From positions 1 through 64,000 of the forward strand of contig JAIBDN010000002.1 in assembly GCA_024686215.1 (NCBI GenBank): a stretch of DNA of 64,000 nucleotides. The letters run 5' to 3'. The notes beneath the pieces are model-generated. The model was given only the letters and a program-made list of their open reading frames with translations, ran no database searches and was not told the DNA's origin. This document shows positions 39,284 through 49,259 of the stretch, one piece after another. Position 1 is the stretch's first letter. The number at the start of each line of letters is the position of its first letter. The translations under genes and the position numbers were made by a program. This stretch comes from Gammaproteobacteria bacterium. GTDB taxonomy: Bacteria > Pseudomonadota > Gammaproteobacteria > Pseudomonadales > Halieaceae.

Positions 39284-41431
39284 ATGATCTACAACAGTGA
39301 TCAACTCACGGTACAACGCCTGGAAGGCGATATCGCCGAGCTTAACTTCGACCTTCAGGGCGAATCCGTTAACAAATTCGACAACGCTACCGTGACCAGC
39401 CTCGCGGCAGCACTGGACGCACTTGAAGCCGAGAGTGGCATCAGGGGCTTACTGGTTACCAGCAGCAAGCCGGTATTTATAGTCGGCGCGGATATCACAG
39501 AATTCACCAGCCTGTTCGGCGCTGACAAGGAAGAGATCAAACCCTTCACCGGCGCCAACAACAAGAACCTCAATCGCATCGCCAGCCTGCCCTACCCCAG
39601 CGCGGTAGCCATCAACGGTTTCGCCATGGGCGGTGGCCTGGAGTGCTGCCTGGCCTGTGACTTCCGGGTAATGAGTAGCGTCGCCAAAATAGGCCTGCCG
39701 GAAACCAAACTGGGTATTCTCCCTGGCTGGGGCGGCACCGTACGTCTGCCGCGCATCATCGGTGTGGATGAGGCGGTCATGTGGATGGCCACCGGCGCGG
39801 ACAAACGACCTGATGACGCGCTCAAGGCCGGCGCAGTGGATGCCGTCGCCGGGCCCGAGCAATTGCGCGAGGTCACCCTGGCTACTTTGCACAACGCCAT
39901 CGATGGCGGTCTGGACTATGCAGATCGTCGCGCGCGCAAACACGGCCCCCTGCCTCTGAATGACACCGAAGCGATGATGTCCTTCTTCACTATCAAGTCC
40001 ATGGTGGCGCAGCAGGCAGGCAAAAACTACCCCGCTCCGGTCAAGGTAGTGGATGTGATCGAGGCGGCGCGCAAAATGAGCCTGGAAGACGCTCTGGATG
40101 TGGAAGCCGAAGCCTTCGCCGAACTTGCCACTACCCCGGTCGCGGCCGCCCTGGTCGGCGTATTCCTGAATGACCAGCTACTGGGCAAGAAAGCCAAGGG
40201 CTGGGAAAAGCAGGCTGACAAGAAAATCGAGCACGCCGCCGTGCTGGGCGCCGGCATCATGGGTGGCGGTATCGCCTACCAGAGCGCCCTGAAAGGCACC
40301 CCTATAAAGATGAAGGACATCAACCAGGATGGCCTGGACCTGGGCCTGAGCGAAGCCAACAAGCTGCTGGCCAAGCGCGTCTCACGCGGCCGCATGACCC
40401 CTGACAAGATGGGCGACATCCTCAACAGCATTGACCCCACCCTGACCTACAATGGCTTCGAGGACGTGGACATTGTGGTAGAGGCCGTCGTGGAGAACGA
40501 GAAAGTCAAAGGCATGGTACTGGCTGAGGCGGAAAAGCATATCAACAAGGCTGCTGTACTGGCCTCCAATACTTCCACTATCTCGATTACCCGCCTGGCC
40601 GAACACCTGGAGCGCCCGGAGAACTTCTGCGGCATGCACTTCTTTAACCCGGTACACGCCATGCCACTGGTAGAGGTGATTCGCGGTGAGAAGACCTCCG
40701 ACAATGCAATTGCACGGACCGTGGCCTACGCCAATAAAATGGGCAAGAAAGCAGTAGTGGTCAACGACTGCCCCGGGTTCCTGGTTAACCGGGTTCTGTT
40801 TCCCTACTTCGGCGGCTTCAACATGCTGCTGCGTGACGGCGCCGACTTCCAGGCGCTGGACAAGGTGATGGAACGCTGGGGCTGGCCCATGGGCCCTGCC
40901 TACCTGATGGATGTGGTTGGCATCGACACCGGTGTGCACGCCGCCCAGGTAATGGCCGAGGGCTTTCCAGACCGTATGCAACCGGACTTTAAAAGCGCCA
41001 CCGAGGTGCTGTTCGAGAACGACCGCTACGGCCAGAAGAACGGCAAGGGCATGTACGAATACGTAACCGACAAGCGCGGTAAGCCGAAGAAAATCGTCAA
41101 CGATGAGGTCTACGACCTCATTGCCCCGGTCTGCGCGGAGCGCACCGAGTTCGAGCGCGAGGATATCATCGCCCGTATGATGCTGCCCATGGCCATTGAA
41201 ATGGCCCGCTGTGTGGAAGAGGGTATTGTCGGCACCCCCGCCGAAGCGGACCTGGCTCTGCTTTACGGCGTCGGCTTCCCGCCTTTCCGCGGCGGTATCT
41301 TCCGCTGGATGGACACCGTGGGCATGGCGCACATCGCCGAGGCCTCGGAAAAATTTGCCCACCTGGGCAAAGCTTACGAGCTGACCGCTGGTATGCAAGA
41401 CATGCTTGCCAACGGCAAGACCTACTACTGA
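39284..41431 (+). CDS. fadB: Fatty acid oxidation complex alpha subunit FadB
   Basis: FadB is 715 residues from the ATG at 39284 (MIYNSDQLTVQRLEGDIAEL), preceded by AGGAT; upstream frame residues are not conserved. The N-terminal enoyl-CoA hydratase/isomerase domain has the oxyanion hole and catalytic Glu in FAMGGGLECCLACDFRV and GLPETKLGILPGWGGT. The 3-hydroxyacyl-CoA dehydrogenase part has the NAD fold AAVLGAGIMGGGIAYQSA, the catalytic His in CGMHFFNPVHAMPLVEVI, and the CPGFLVNRVL motif. It performs hydration and oxidation in beta-oxidation and forms a heterotetramer with FadA, encoded 28 nt downstream. Confidence 0.96.
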   Translation: MIYNSDQLTVQRLEGDIAELNFDLQGESVNKFDNATVTSLAAALDALEAESGIRGLLVTSSKPVFIVGADITEFTSLFGADKEEIKPFTGANNKNLNRIASLPYPSAVAINGFAMGGGLECCLACDFRVMSSVAKIGLPETKLGILPGWGGTVRLPRIIGVDEAVMWMATGADKRPDDALKAGAVDAVAGPEQLREVTLATLHNAIDGGLDYADRRARKHGPLPLNDTEAMMSFFTIKSMVAQQAGKNYPAPVKVVDVIEAARKMSLEDALDVEAEAFAELATTPVAAALVGVFLNDQLLGKKAKGWEKQADKKIEHAAVLGAGIMGGGIAYQSALKGTPIKMKDINQDGLDLGLSEANKLLAKRVSRGRMTPDKMGDILNSIDPTLTYNGFEDVDIVVEAVVENEKVKGMVLAEAEKHINKAAVLASNTSTISITRLAEHLERPENFCGMHFFNPVHAMPLVEVIRGEKTSDNAIARTVAYANKMGKKAVVVNDCPGFLVNRVLFPYFGGFNMLLRDGADFQALDKVMERWGWPMGPAYLMDVVGIDTGVHAAQVMAEGFPDRMQPDFKSATEVLFENDRYGQKNGKGMYEYVTDKRGKPKKIVNDEVYDLIAPVCAERTEFEREDIIARMMLPMAIEMARCVEEGIVGTPAEADLALLYGVGFPPFRGGIFRWMDTVGMAHIAEASEKFAHLGKAYELTAGMQDMLANGKTYY

Positions 41432-41447
41432 GTTCAGGGCTAATTAA

Positions 41448-42641
<1,194 letters not shown>

Positions 42642-42654
42642 CGCGCCCGTTACA

Positions 42655-42683
42655 CCATAGCGGTGCTCAAAGTGCCGCTATGG
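42655..42683. terminator. Hairpin between convergent fadA and yqcC
   Basis: CCATAGCGG (42655-42663) and CCGCTATGG (42675-42683) form a perfect 9-bp stem with an 11-nt loop. It lies between the fadA stop and the yqcC stop, and the second arm covers the yqcC stop codon. There is no U-tract; it may serve as a shared bidirectional 3'-end hairpin. Confidence 0.45.
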
Positions 42684-42998
42684 CTGTTGTGACAACAGCT
42701 CGTCTATGCGCGACAGGGCAGCTGCCAGGTCGTTGACCGCCAGCCCCGAACCACGAAAAAACTCCTCTGCCATCGGTGCAATGCCGCACCGACCGGGGAG
42801 CGCTTGCTCATCTTCCAGCATGCGGTACACGGTAGGCAAGAATACAAACTGTAACCACTGGGGTAATGTCAGGGTGTCCACACAGAACGGTTCCTGGGAC
42901 GCCAGTGCCTCGGTGGAAGGCGGGATTTTGTCCCATTGACCGAGTTGCCGCAATTGGGCCTCAATATCGATCATGACTTCTGCGATTTCAGTACGCAT
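42678..42998 (-). CDS. yqcC: YqcC family protein
   Basis: The protein is 106 residues from the ATG at 42996-42998 (MRTEIAEVMIDIEAQLRQLG). It matches the YqcC family pattern, with QEPFCVDTLTLPQWLQFVF, PTVYRMLEDEQALPG and IAPMAEEFF. YqcC is a small all-helical protein of unknown function, encoded in enterics beside the tRNA pseudouridine synthase truC; here it stands alone between fadBA and tRNA-Gly. The frame stays open upstream for 59 more codons, but that part is not conserved. Confidence 0.85.
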   Translation of the reverse strand: MRTEIAEVMIDIEAQLRQLGQWDKIPPSTEALASQEPFCVDTLTLPQWLQFVFLPTVYRMLEDEQALPGRCGIAPMAEEFFRGSGLAVNDLAAALSRIDELLSQQP

Positions 42999-43138
42999 AG
43001 GCTGCGCGTTCCTGCACGGGTTTTGTTGGCGGACAGGGATAATATCACCTGTCTGCAATATAGTAGAAACACAGCGCTTTTGACCCACTGCATACAACTG
43101 GTTACTCTGTGCCCCCTGCGCTGGCGCAAAGCAGCTCA

Positions 43139-43212
43139 GCGGGTGTAGTTCAATGGCAGAACGGCAGCTTCCCAAGCTGCATATGCGGGTTCGATTCCCG
43201 TCACCCGCTCCA
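43139..43212 (+). tRNA. tRNA-Gly (CCC)
   Basis: A 74-nt cloverleaf with acceptor stem GCGGGTG / CACCCGC, D-arm TAGTTCAATGGCAGA, anticodon stem GCAGC / GCTGC around the loop TTCCCAA (anticodon CCC), T-arm GCGGG-TTCGATT-CCCGT, discriminator T and encoded CCA. It reads GGG codons. It is a single tRNA with no mobile element at its 3' end: the next gene, the convergent helicase, begins 43 nt on. Confidence 0.95.
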
Positions 43213-43255
43213 ACCTACCGGCAAGCCCCACCCGTTAGCAGCAATACCGCGCCAA

Positions 43256-45382
43256 CTATCCCAGCTGTCGTTTAAATGGCGGTAACGAATCCAGAATTGC
43301 GCTGCCGTAACGGCGCGTGAGTATGCGCCTGTCCATCAAGGTCACGCGACCCGTGTCTTCCTCTGTGCGCAACAGCCGCCCACTGGCCTGCACCAGGCGC
43401 AGGGCGGCATCGGGTACACTGATCTCCATAAAGGCGTTACGCCCCTGGGCCTCTACCCATTCTGCCAGCGCCGCCTCCAGGGGACTGTTGGGAACCGCAA
43501 AGGGTATCTTCGCAATCACCACATGGCGGCAATAATCACCGGGAAGATCCACGCCCTCGGCAAAACTGGCCAGGCCGAAAATCACGCTGCCGCGACCGCT
43601 ATCGATACACTCCCGATGGCGACGCATAATTTCCTGCTTGCTGTAATCCCCCTGCATCAGGATGCGCTCGCCAAAGTCGCCACTGAGCCCCTGATACACT
43701 TCCAGCATCTGGCGCCGCGAGGAGAACAACACCAGGCTACCCTCCTGCGGATCCAACAGCTGCGGCAACATCGCAATAAGGGCATCGGTATGTGCCTGAG
43801 CATCCCCCGGATCACTGTCCATAGCCGGCACACAGAAGGTCGCGTTGGCATAATTAAAAGGGCTGGCGACCACCTTATAAGTCGCATCACGCGGCGCACC
43901 CGAGTGCAGCATAAAGCGCTCAAACGAGTTCAGTGCCGTGATAGTAGCCGAGGTAACCACCACGCCAGCGGCACGCGACCACAGGCAATCCTGGAGAATA
44001 TCCGCGGCCAACACCGGGCTACAGCGCAATTCAAAGCCAAACTGGCTGCCGCTGTTAAGCAGGGTGATCCAGCGCGCTTTGGGGGGCGTCTCGCCCTCAC
44101 CGGTGACCGCGTATTCCCGCCACAACGCCAATGCGCCCTCGGCACGCCCCAACATACCGCCAATATTGATATGCCAGGTTTCAATATCCGCCTTGTCCAG
44201 GCCTGCGAAATCATCTTCCAGGGCCTCCTCCAGGTGAACCTCCATGCGTGACAAACCACTCACCAACTTGTCAAACTGAGCGCTAATCGTAGTCGCCACG
44301 GGAATCAGGGCAGCCGGCACCTGTCCGTGCTCAAGGCGCAATTGCTGGTCATCGCGACTGGCGTCGACATCCGCGTCCTCAAACAGTGTCGCCACAAGTT
44401 GCTCTGCGACCTGCAGACTGTCTGCCGCCTCGCTCATGGTAAGCGGCAATGACTGCAGTGGCCGCTGCAACTGCTCCAGCACACCCAGCGCGGGCGCCGC
44501 CTGCTGCAGCAGCTTTTCGCTGTCTCGCAACCACTGCAGTGTGGTGTGCAGACGGCAAAAGCTGGCGAAATGCGACAGCGCCTTATCGGGCAGATGATGC
44601 CCCTCGTCAAACACGTAAATACTGTCTTCCGGAGGCGACAGTATGGCCCCGCCGCCCAGCGCCAGATCAGCCAGAGTCAAATCATGGTTGGTGACAATAA
44701 TATCGGCACTTTGCAGTTCCTCCCGCGCACGGTAGAAACTGCATTGGCTGATATTCGGGCAGCGGCGGCCACTACACTGACTGTGATCAGTGGTCGCGCC
44801 GTACCATACATCCTCAGCGATATTGTCCGGCCAGTTGTCGCGATCTCCATCCCACTGGCCACGACCCAGGGCATCCAGCATGGCGGTATATACCGGCAGC
44901 GCCTCCGCTTGTAGTGGCGCGGCCACCTCGTCGGGATACAGCGGCAGCAGGTCCGATTCGCCCTGCCCCTGGCCCATCAGCCTGTCCAGTTTAGACAAGC
45001 AGACATAGCGCCGCCGGCCCTTGGCCAGGGCAAAGCTGAAATCCAGGCCGCTGCTGTCGCGAATATCCGGGAGGTCCTTGTTGACGAACTGCTCTTGCAG
45101 GGCAATCGTTGCTGTCGCCACTACCAGGCGCTTATTCAGGGCCTGGGCCATAGGAATGGCAGCCACGGCATATGCGATGGTTTTACCGGTACCTGTACCC
45201 GCCTCGATTACGCAAACCGCTGGCGAGCCACTGCCCAGCCCTTCCACAGGCGGGATCCGGGACAGGGTATTGGCGATTTCAGCAATCATCTGCCGCTGCC
45301 CCCAACGCGGTTTCAGGGACTTATGCTCGATAATAGCTGTATAAGCCTCGCGGATGCGGGCCTTGAGTTCGTCGGTCAGCAA
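43256..45382 (-). CDS. dinG: ATP-dependent DNA helicase DinG (XPD-like, Fe-S)
   Basis: This 708-residue superfamily-2 helicase has Walker A EAGTGTGKT near residue 60, the DEAH-like box VFDEGHH, and late motifs SLVLFSSRRQMLEVYQ and QASGRLLRTEEDTG. A four-Cys Fe-S cluster domain is clear: YVCLSK, then CSGRRC and CSFY. DinG unwinds 5'-3' on forked DNA, R-loops and D-loops and helps replication through transcription. Its start overlaps the end of the acyltransferase gene by 7 nt. Gene order and length fit Pseudomonas-type DinG. Confidence 0.94.
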   Translation of the reverse strand: MLTDELKARIREAYTAIIEHKSLKPRWGQRQMIAEIANTLSRIPPVEGLGSGSPAVCVIEAGTGTGKTIAYAVAAIPMAQALNKRLVVATATIALQEQFVNKDLPDIRDSSGLDFSFALAKGRRRYVCLSKLDRLMGQGQGESDLLPLYPDEVAAPLQAEALPVYTAMLDALGRGQWDGDRDNWPDNIAEDVWYGATTDHSQCSGRRCPNISQCSFYRAREELQSADIIVTNHDLTLADLALGGGAILSPPEDSIYVFDEGHHLPDKALSHFASFCRLHTTLQWLRDSEKLLQQAAPALGVLEQLQRPLQSLPLTMSEAADSLQVAEQLVATLFEDADVDASRDDQQLRLEHGQVPAALIPVATTISAQFDKLVSGLSRMEVHLEEALEDDFAGLDKADIETWHINIGGMLGRAEGALALWREYAVTGEGETPPKARWITLLNSGSQFGFELRCSPVLAADILQDCLWSRAAGVVVTSATITALNSFERFMLHSGAPRDATYKVVASPFNYANATFCVPAMDSDPGDAQAHTDALIAMLPQLLDPQEGSLVLFSSRRQMLEVYQGLSGDFGERILMQGDYSKQEIMRRHRECIDSGRGSVIFGLASFAEGVDLPGDYCRHVVIAKIPFAVPNSPLEAALAEWVEAQGRNAFMEISVPDAALRLVQASGRLLRTEEDTGRVTLMDRRILTRRYGSAILDSLPPFKRQLG

Positions 45383-46539
45383 GAGGTCTGGGAATCTTCA
45401 GCCGCGGGTAATTTAGTCACCACAGCATTGGCATAGATGGCCAGCGCATAGGGGCGATGTGCTTCGGGCATGGCGTCGATACGTGCGGAGAAATCGGCCG
45501 CTGTGCAATCACCAGGCTCAAGGTAAAGATCCTCGGGGATTACTGCCTCCGGCCCGTGCAGTAGATGATAAGCCTGCAGATTGGTGGGGTGCAGACAATA
45601 CTGCTGGATAATCTGACGATCAACTTCTGCGGCAACTTCCTCTGCGCGGCTGAACTCACTGCCCAGCGGGCTGCCAAAAGAAACGTGCACCCGCCCCTTG
45701 TCCCCGGCGATTCCCTGCCCGATGGACGCGATATCTTCCTGCGCCCCTTTTTCGTAACTACCGGCAGAGGCCAGTTCACATAACTCATGTGCTTTCAATG
45801 CGTCACAGGGATCCAACTCGTAGGAAATCGACACCGGTACTATATTCAGCTTGCCAATATGCTCACCAAATTCTTCATTGCGCTTGTCGCGACTCAACGA
45901 CAGCATTTTGATAATGGCGGGCTCGGTGCGGTCCACCCCGTCCTTTGCGCGGCCCTCGCGCTGGGCAATCCATATCGGAGCGTTTTCCACTTGCAGGGAA
46001 TGCTGGATATAGTTCGCCAGGTTCTTCGATGCCGCCAGCAGCTCGCGTGGGCCACTCACCGAACGCTTGACAATAAAACTCTTGTTCAGGCGCATCAGGT
46101 CCGAGGCCCAGGGCGTGGTCAGCAGATTATCGCCAATGGCGATACGCACGGTTTCGCGACCGCCCTGGTGCAGAGCATAATTGGTAAACGCCGGATCCAT
46201 GGCGATGTCCCGGTGGTTGCTCATAAACAAGTAGGGGCGCTCAGGGTCCAGTTGCTCCAGGCCGGAGATACCGAAACCACCTGTGGTGCTCTCTATCATA
46301 CGATCCATATAGCGCTTGATGATGTCCTGTACGCCGCCAATATCCTTTACTCCGCGCACCTCGCGCGCCAGCCCGAAACGCACCAGCGGGCGCACCAGTG
46401 CCGGCACCAGTGCCGCCACGCGACCCATGCGTAAACTGGCGATTGCCCCCAGGAATTCGTCATCGGCCAGCAGGCGCTCCAAGACTGGCGCTACTTCGTC
46501 ATCCCGGTAAGGACGTATATCTGCGAAGGGGTCGCTCAA
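45376..46539 (-). CDS. PlsB-like glycerol-phosphate/acyl acyltransferase
   Basis: The protein is 387 residues. It has the acyltransferase block I NHRDIAMDPAF (HX4D), block II-like VKRSVSGPRELL, block III IWIAQREGRAKDGVDRT and a block IV-like IVPVSISYELDP, as in PlsB/PlsC enzymes that transfer acyl groups to glycerol phosphate or lysophospholipid. It is shorter than PlsB (about 800 residues) and longer than PlsC (about 245). There is no obvious membrane helix except a hydrophobic stretch near residues 42-58. It is transcribed ahead of dinG with a 7-nt overlap. The exact acceptor is unknown. Confidence 0.82.
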   Translation of the reverse strand: MSDPFADIRPYRDDEVAPVLERLLADDEFLGAIASLRMGRVAALVPALVRPLVRFGLAREVRGVKDIGGVQDIIKRYMDRMIESTTGGFGISGLEQLDPERPYLFMSNHRDIAMDPAFTNYALHQGGRETVRIAIGDNLLTTPWASDLMRLNKSFIVKRSVSGPRELLAASKNLANYIQHSLQVENAPIWIAQREGRAKDGVDRTEPAIIKMLSLSRDKRNEEFGEHIGKLNIVPVSISYELDPCDALKAHELCELASAGSYEKGAQEDIASIGQGIAGDKGRVHVSFGSPLGSEFSRAEEVAAEVDRQIIQQYCLHPTNLQAYHLLHGPEAVIPEDLYLEPGDCTAADFSARIDAMPEAHRPYALAIYANAVVTKLPAAEDSQTSC

Positions 46540-46744
46540 GGCTCTGCTCTCTGTATCGATAAAAAACGCACTACCTTACCCAAAATACCCGCCCGCGTCA
46601 TCTGCCCGGCACTGCCAGTCGCGTGCTGAAACCCGGTTGAGCGCGACGCCACAGGCGAACAAATGGTGATATTGGCACTGACTTGTATAGGGCTTTCTGC
46701 TACCCTGCTGCCGCAAATTTGGTCGATTTAAAACTGGAGCAACT

Positions 46745-46966
46745 ATGGACGCAGGTACAGCCACATTAATGACCTATGGCGCAGCAACGCTGGCAGTAAG
46801 CTGGGTGCTGCTGCTGATCGTATCGTGGAAAGAAGATTACGCCTGGGGCCTGTGCACCCTGTTCCTGCCCCCGCTATCCTACCTCTACGCGCTGTCACGC
46901 CTGGACGTGGCAGGCCAGTCACTGCTGGCGGCGGCCGTCGGCTGGTTGCTGATCTGGCTGGCCTGA
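46745..46966 (+). CDS. Small hypothetical membrane protein
   Basis: A 73-residue protein preceded by GGAGCAACT and followed by a good terminator hairpin. It has two or three hydrophobic helices (residues about 10-27, 33-48 and 55-73) with a short charged loop KEDYAWG. It has no Cys-rich or enzymatic motif. It is divergent from the acyltransferase and stands alone. A ribosome site and a terminator support a real gene; the function is unknown. Confidence 0.6.
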   Translation: MDAGTATLMTYGAATLAVSWVLLLIVSWKEDYAWGLCTLFLPPLSYLYALSRLDVAGQSLLAAAVGWLLIWLA

Positions 46967-46978
46967 ACCTGACTTGAC

Positions 46979-47027
46979 GTTACACGGGTAACATTAAACT
47001 TACTTAATGTTCCCGGTAACGATTTTT
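46979..47027 (+). terminator. Rho-independent terminator after the small membrane protein
   Basis: An extended imperfect hairpin from GTTAC (46979) through AACATTAA and TTAATGTT to CCCGGTAAC (ends 47020) is followed by GATTTTT. Arms pair over about 17 positions with one or two bulges. It begins 13 nt after the stop codon. Confidence 0.65.
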
Positions 47028-47152
47028 ACATGACAAAATAAATACATATAAATCATGTGGTTACAGAAAATATAAAACGTCCATCCGACAACTGTTACAG
47101 AATTACCCAAATTGTTGCCAATTAGTAACTCAATACTGCACTGCGCAGGGCA

Positions 47153-47201
47153 TATAATGCCTGCTGCAGGAACGGCCATTCAGGCATAGCCACGCCGTTC
47201 C
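47153..47201 (+). promoter_or_regulatory. -10 element and 5' leader hairpin of the secreted protein gene
   Basis: A perfect TATAAT (47153-47158) with no good -35 is followed, at the expected transcript start, by GGAACGGC (47169-47176) and GCCGTTCC (47194-47201), an 8-bp stem with a 17-nt loop. The upstream 47021-47150 is AT-rich and contains two GTTACAGAA direct repeats 34 nt apart (47060 and 47094), a possible activator site. Confidence 0.5.
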
Positions 47202-47234
47202 AAGCATCCATAGTGAAATATTGAGGTTTTTATC

Positions 47235-47510
47235 ATGAACAATTTGTTCAAAGTGGCCACTGCGGCCGCATTGGTGGCCTTTTCTGCAGGCAGCTTTGCC
47301 GCCAAACCCACCAGTATTGTGTTTACCACGAATGCCGAAGCAACCGATGGCACCGCTTACGCGACGTACATGGTCAAGTGTTCCAATGGCAAGAAAGTTG
47401 AATTGACGGCCTGGGACAACCGCCGCAAGTGGTGTGTAGGCGATGCCGGCAGCGAAACCTGCGAGAAGAAGCAAATTAAAGCCGCCAAGGCCGCCTGCAA
47501 GGCACCCTGA
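47235..47510 (+). CDS. Small secreted cysteine-containing protein, unknown function
   Basis: The protein is 91 residues, preceded by GAGG. A textbook signal peptide (NNLFKVATAAALVAFSAGSFA, cleaved after residue 22) releases a basic mature peptide of about 69 residues with four Cys, at VKCSNGK, RKWCVG, ETCEKK and AACKAP. They could form two disulfides. I recognise no family. It has its own structured leader, lies in an AT-rich pocket, and is convergent with the phosphatase gene. It is likely periplasmic or exported. Confidence 0.7.
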   Translation: MNNLFKVATAAALVAFSAGSFAAKPTSIVFTTNAEATDGTAYATYMVKCSNGKKVELTAWDNRRKWCVGDAGSETCEKKQIKAAKAACKAP

Positions 47511-47543
47511 AGCCGCTAAGACAACCTGGTGGAACGCTGGAGA

Positions 47544-48539
47544 TCAGTCCAGATAGCGTGAGCGCAGCTCCGCTAACTCCGCCGGGCCTACCCCCAGAGC
47601 CTGCTCCAGGTAGACCTCAACAGATACGTAGTTGCGCCCTATCGCCTCCAGTGCCCGGGCCAGATAAACCTCGTGCACTTCCAGCATGGGCATAATTGCA
47701 TCCGCGTCCATATTCTCCATCTGGTATTTGCGCTGCAGCCTTTCCAGTTCCAGTTCCGGGCGGAAATAACGCGCCGTCAGCATATAGTCGCGCATCACCA
47801 TCTCGCGCGGCACACCCAGGGCCAACAACACCAGGGCTGCGGCAAATCCAGTGCGATCCTTACCCGCGGCACAATGCACCAGAAAGCGCGCGTCCTCCAG
47901 CGCCAGAATTTCGCGAAACATGCGCGCATAGGTTGCCGTCTGCCCCTCGGCAAAATCTCGATTTATCTCCAGCATAAAGTCGAACATAGGCTCTCGCCCC
48001 TGTACCTGGATTTCCGTCTCTTCGAAAAACCGCGAGTTGCTGCCGGGAATGATGGGTAAACTGGCGACTCTCGGCCGCTGTTGCGGCAGCCGACTGGGTT
48101 CGCTTTCTTGCTCCTCCACGCGCCGAAAATCACATACCAGATCGAGATTCAGGCTGGCCAGCAGAATCAGGTCCTGCGCACTGAGGCTGGACAACTGCCC
48201 GGAGCGAAACAAATATCCCCATTTGACCTGCCGCCCATCGGCCGTGCCGTACCCACCGAAATCGCGAAAATTTGGCGTACCCTGCATGCCGAATTTGCGC
48301 TCGGTAGCTAACACTTCAGTGCCGTGCTGGTCGCGCAGGCGGAAATAGTGACGTATGTCGGGCGCCAGGCCCGACAAGCGGGCGCGCCTTGCCGGCTGCT
48401 CCGCATAATGCGCCTGCATCGCGGAGCCCTCTGCCAGCAACTCCACGGTAACTTCGGTATCCGGGTGTGTCGCCTGCCATTCGATATGGTAATCACCACC
48501 CGGCTCTCGCCAGATATGCACTGCATCGGAAATCAACAT
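47544..48539 (-). CDS. Tyrosine-protein phosphatase (Y_phosphatase3 type)
   Basis: The protein is 331 residues from the ATG at 48537-48539 (MLISDAVHIWREPGGDYH); a TTG 36 nt upstream is less likely. An N-terminal fibronectin-like beta region (residues about 1-85) precedes the phosphatase domain: TPNFRDFGGYGTADGRQVKWG and RSGQLSSLS, then the CX5R active site VHCAAGKDRTGFAAALVL (nucleophile Cys near residue 245). The family includes MptpB/lipid-type tyrosine phosphatases and also acts on phosphoinositides or phosphoserine. It lies 16 nt downstream of a TetR gene on the same strand, so it is probably in that regulator's operon. Confidence 0.85.
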   Translation of the reverse strand: MLISDAVHIWREPGGDYHIEWQATHPDTEVTVELLAEGSAMQAHYAEQPARRARLSGLAPDIRHYFRLRDQHGTEVLATERKFGMQGTPNFRDFGGYGTADGRQVKWGYLFRSGQLSSLSAQDLILLASLNLDLVCDFRRVEEQESEPSRLPQQRPRVASLPIIPGSNSRFFEETEIQVQGREPMFDFMLEINRDFAEGQTATYARMFREILALEDARFLVHCAAGKDRTGFAAALVLLALGVPREMVMRDYMLTARYFRPELELERLQRKYQMENMDADAIMPMLEVHEVYLARALEAIGRNYVSVEVYLEQALGVGPAELAELRSRYLD

Positions 48540-48555
48540 GCTATGGTCGCGCCTC

Positions 48556-49173
48556 TTACTCGCCGCGATACGCAAAGACGGCGCGCAGCAACGATTTGAT
48601 CAGGTTAAGCTGGTTTTCCAGGGCCGCTTCGCTGAAGGGGTCCTGCCCCAGCAGATCGCGGTACATCGGTGCCATGGTGACATAGGACATCACCAGGTTG
48701 TTGAAGGCCATCACTGCCCAGGGCTGTAGGCCGGCATCACCAAAAACTTCGACTGCCTGCCCCTCTATTAGTGCTCCGGATTGGAACATGGGGCGAAACA
48801 GGCGCTCAATCAGCTCGTTGGTATGCGGGCCACCGGACAGGGCCGCATGTTGCAGCAGGCGCGCCAGGTTGGGGTTGGCATGGTGCCAGCGCACGATGGT
48901 TTCCAGCCACTCAAAGACCCGCTCATAAGTAACCGGACCACTGTCCAGCTCTCGTTGGGGGGCGGTGAACTCAGTCAACAAACGTTCCAGCACGGCCTCG
49001 TATAACGCTTCCTTGTTCTTGAAATGGTTATACAGGCTGGGCGAGCGAATCCCGACCCGGTCGGCTACATCCCCCAGGGAAGTGGCACTGTAACCTTTCT
49101 CGGCGAACAGGTCCTCGGCGGCATTGAGAATACGCTCAGAGGTAGTGGGGGCACTGGTAGCCTGCTGATTCAT
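48556..49173 (-). CDS. TetR-family transcriptional regulator
   Basis: The protein is 205 residues. The N-terminal TetR HTH runs SERILNAAEDLFAEKGYSAT, then GDVADRVGIRSPSLYNHF and KNKEALYEAVL. A helical ligand domain follows (about residues 70-200) whose ligand cannot be guessed. It precedes the phosphatase gene by 16 nt and is divergent from rpsT. A palindromic ACTAA-N6-TTAGT at 49205-49220, 32 nt upstream of its start, is a candidate autoregulatory operator. Confidence 0.9.
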   Translation of the reverse strand: MNQQATSAPTTSERILNAAEDLFAEKGYSATSLGDVADRVGIRSPSLYNHFKNKEALYEAVLERLLTEFTAPQRELDSGPVTYERVFEWLETIVRWHHANPNLARLLQHAALSGGPHTNELIERLFRPMFQSGALIEGQAVEVFGDAGLQPWAVMAFNNLVMSYVTMAPMYRDLLGQDPFSEAALENQLNLIKSLLRAVFAYRGE

Positions 49174-49204
49174 TGATAGTTCCGGTGTTGTGCTGAGAAT
49201 AATA

Positions 49205-49220
49205 ACTAATAGGCGTTAGT
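49205..49220. promoter_or_regulatory. Candidate TetR operator
   Basis: ACTAA-TAGGCG-TTAGT is a 16-bp inverted repeat between the TetR gene and rpsT, placed where a TetR repressor would block its own promoter. This is assigned by position and symmetry only. Confidence 0.4.
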
Positions 49221-49259
49221 ATAACCCAGCCTCAATAGGATGAACCAGCGCCCGGACGG

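Noticed and set aside
40382-41398. 338-codon minus-strand frame inside fadB
   Set aside because: FadB is intact on the other strand with all catalytic motifs, and the frame has a His/Gly-rich antisense composition.
42999-43175. 59-residue upstream extension of YqcC
   Set aside because: It is not conserved in character, and its coding strand would run close to the tRNA-Gly gene.
43139-43212. tRNA-Gly as an attachment site for an integrated element
   Set aside because: No integrase, no repeat of the tRNA 3' end and no composition shift is seen nearby.
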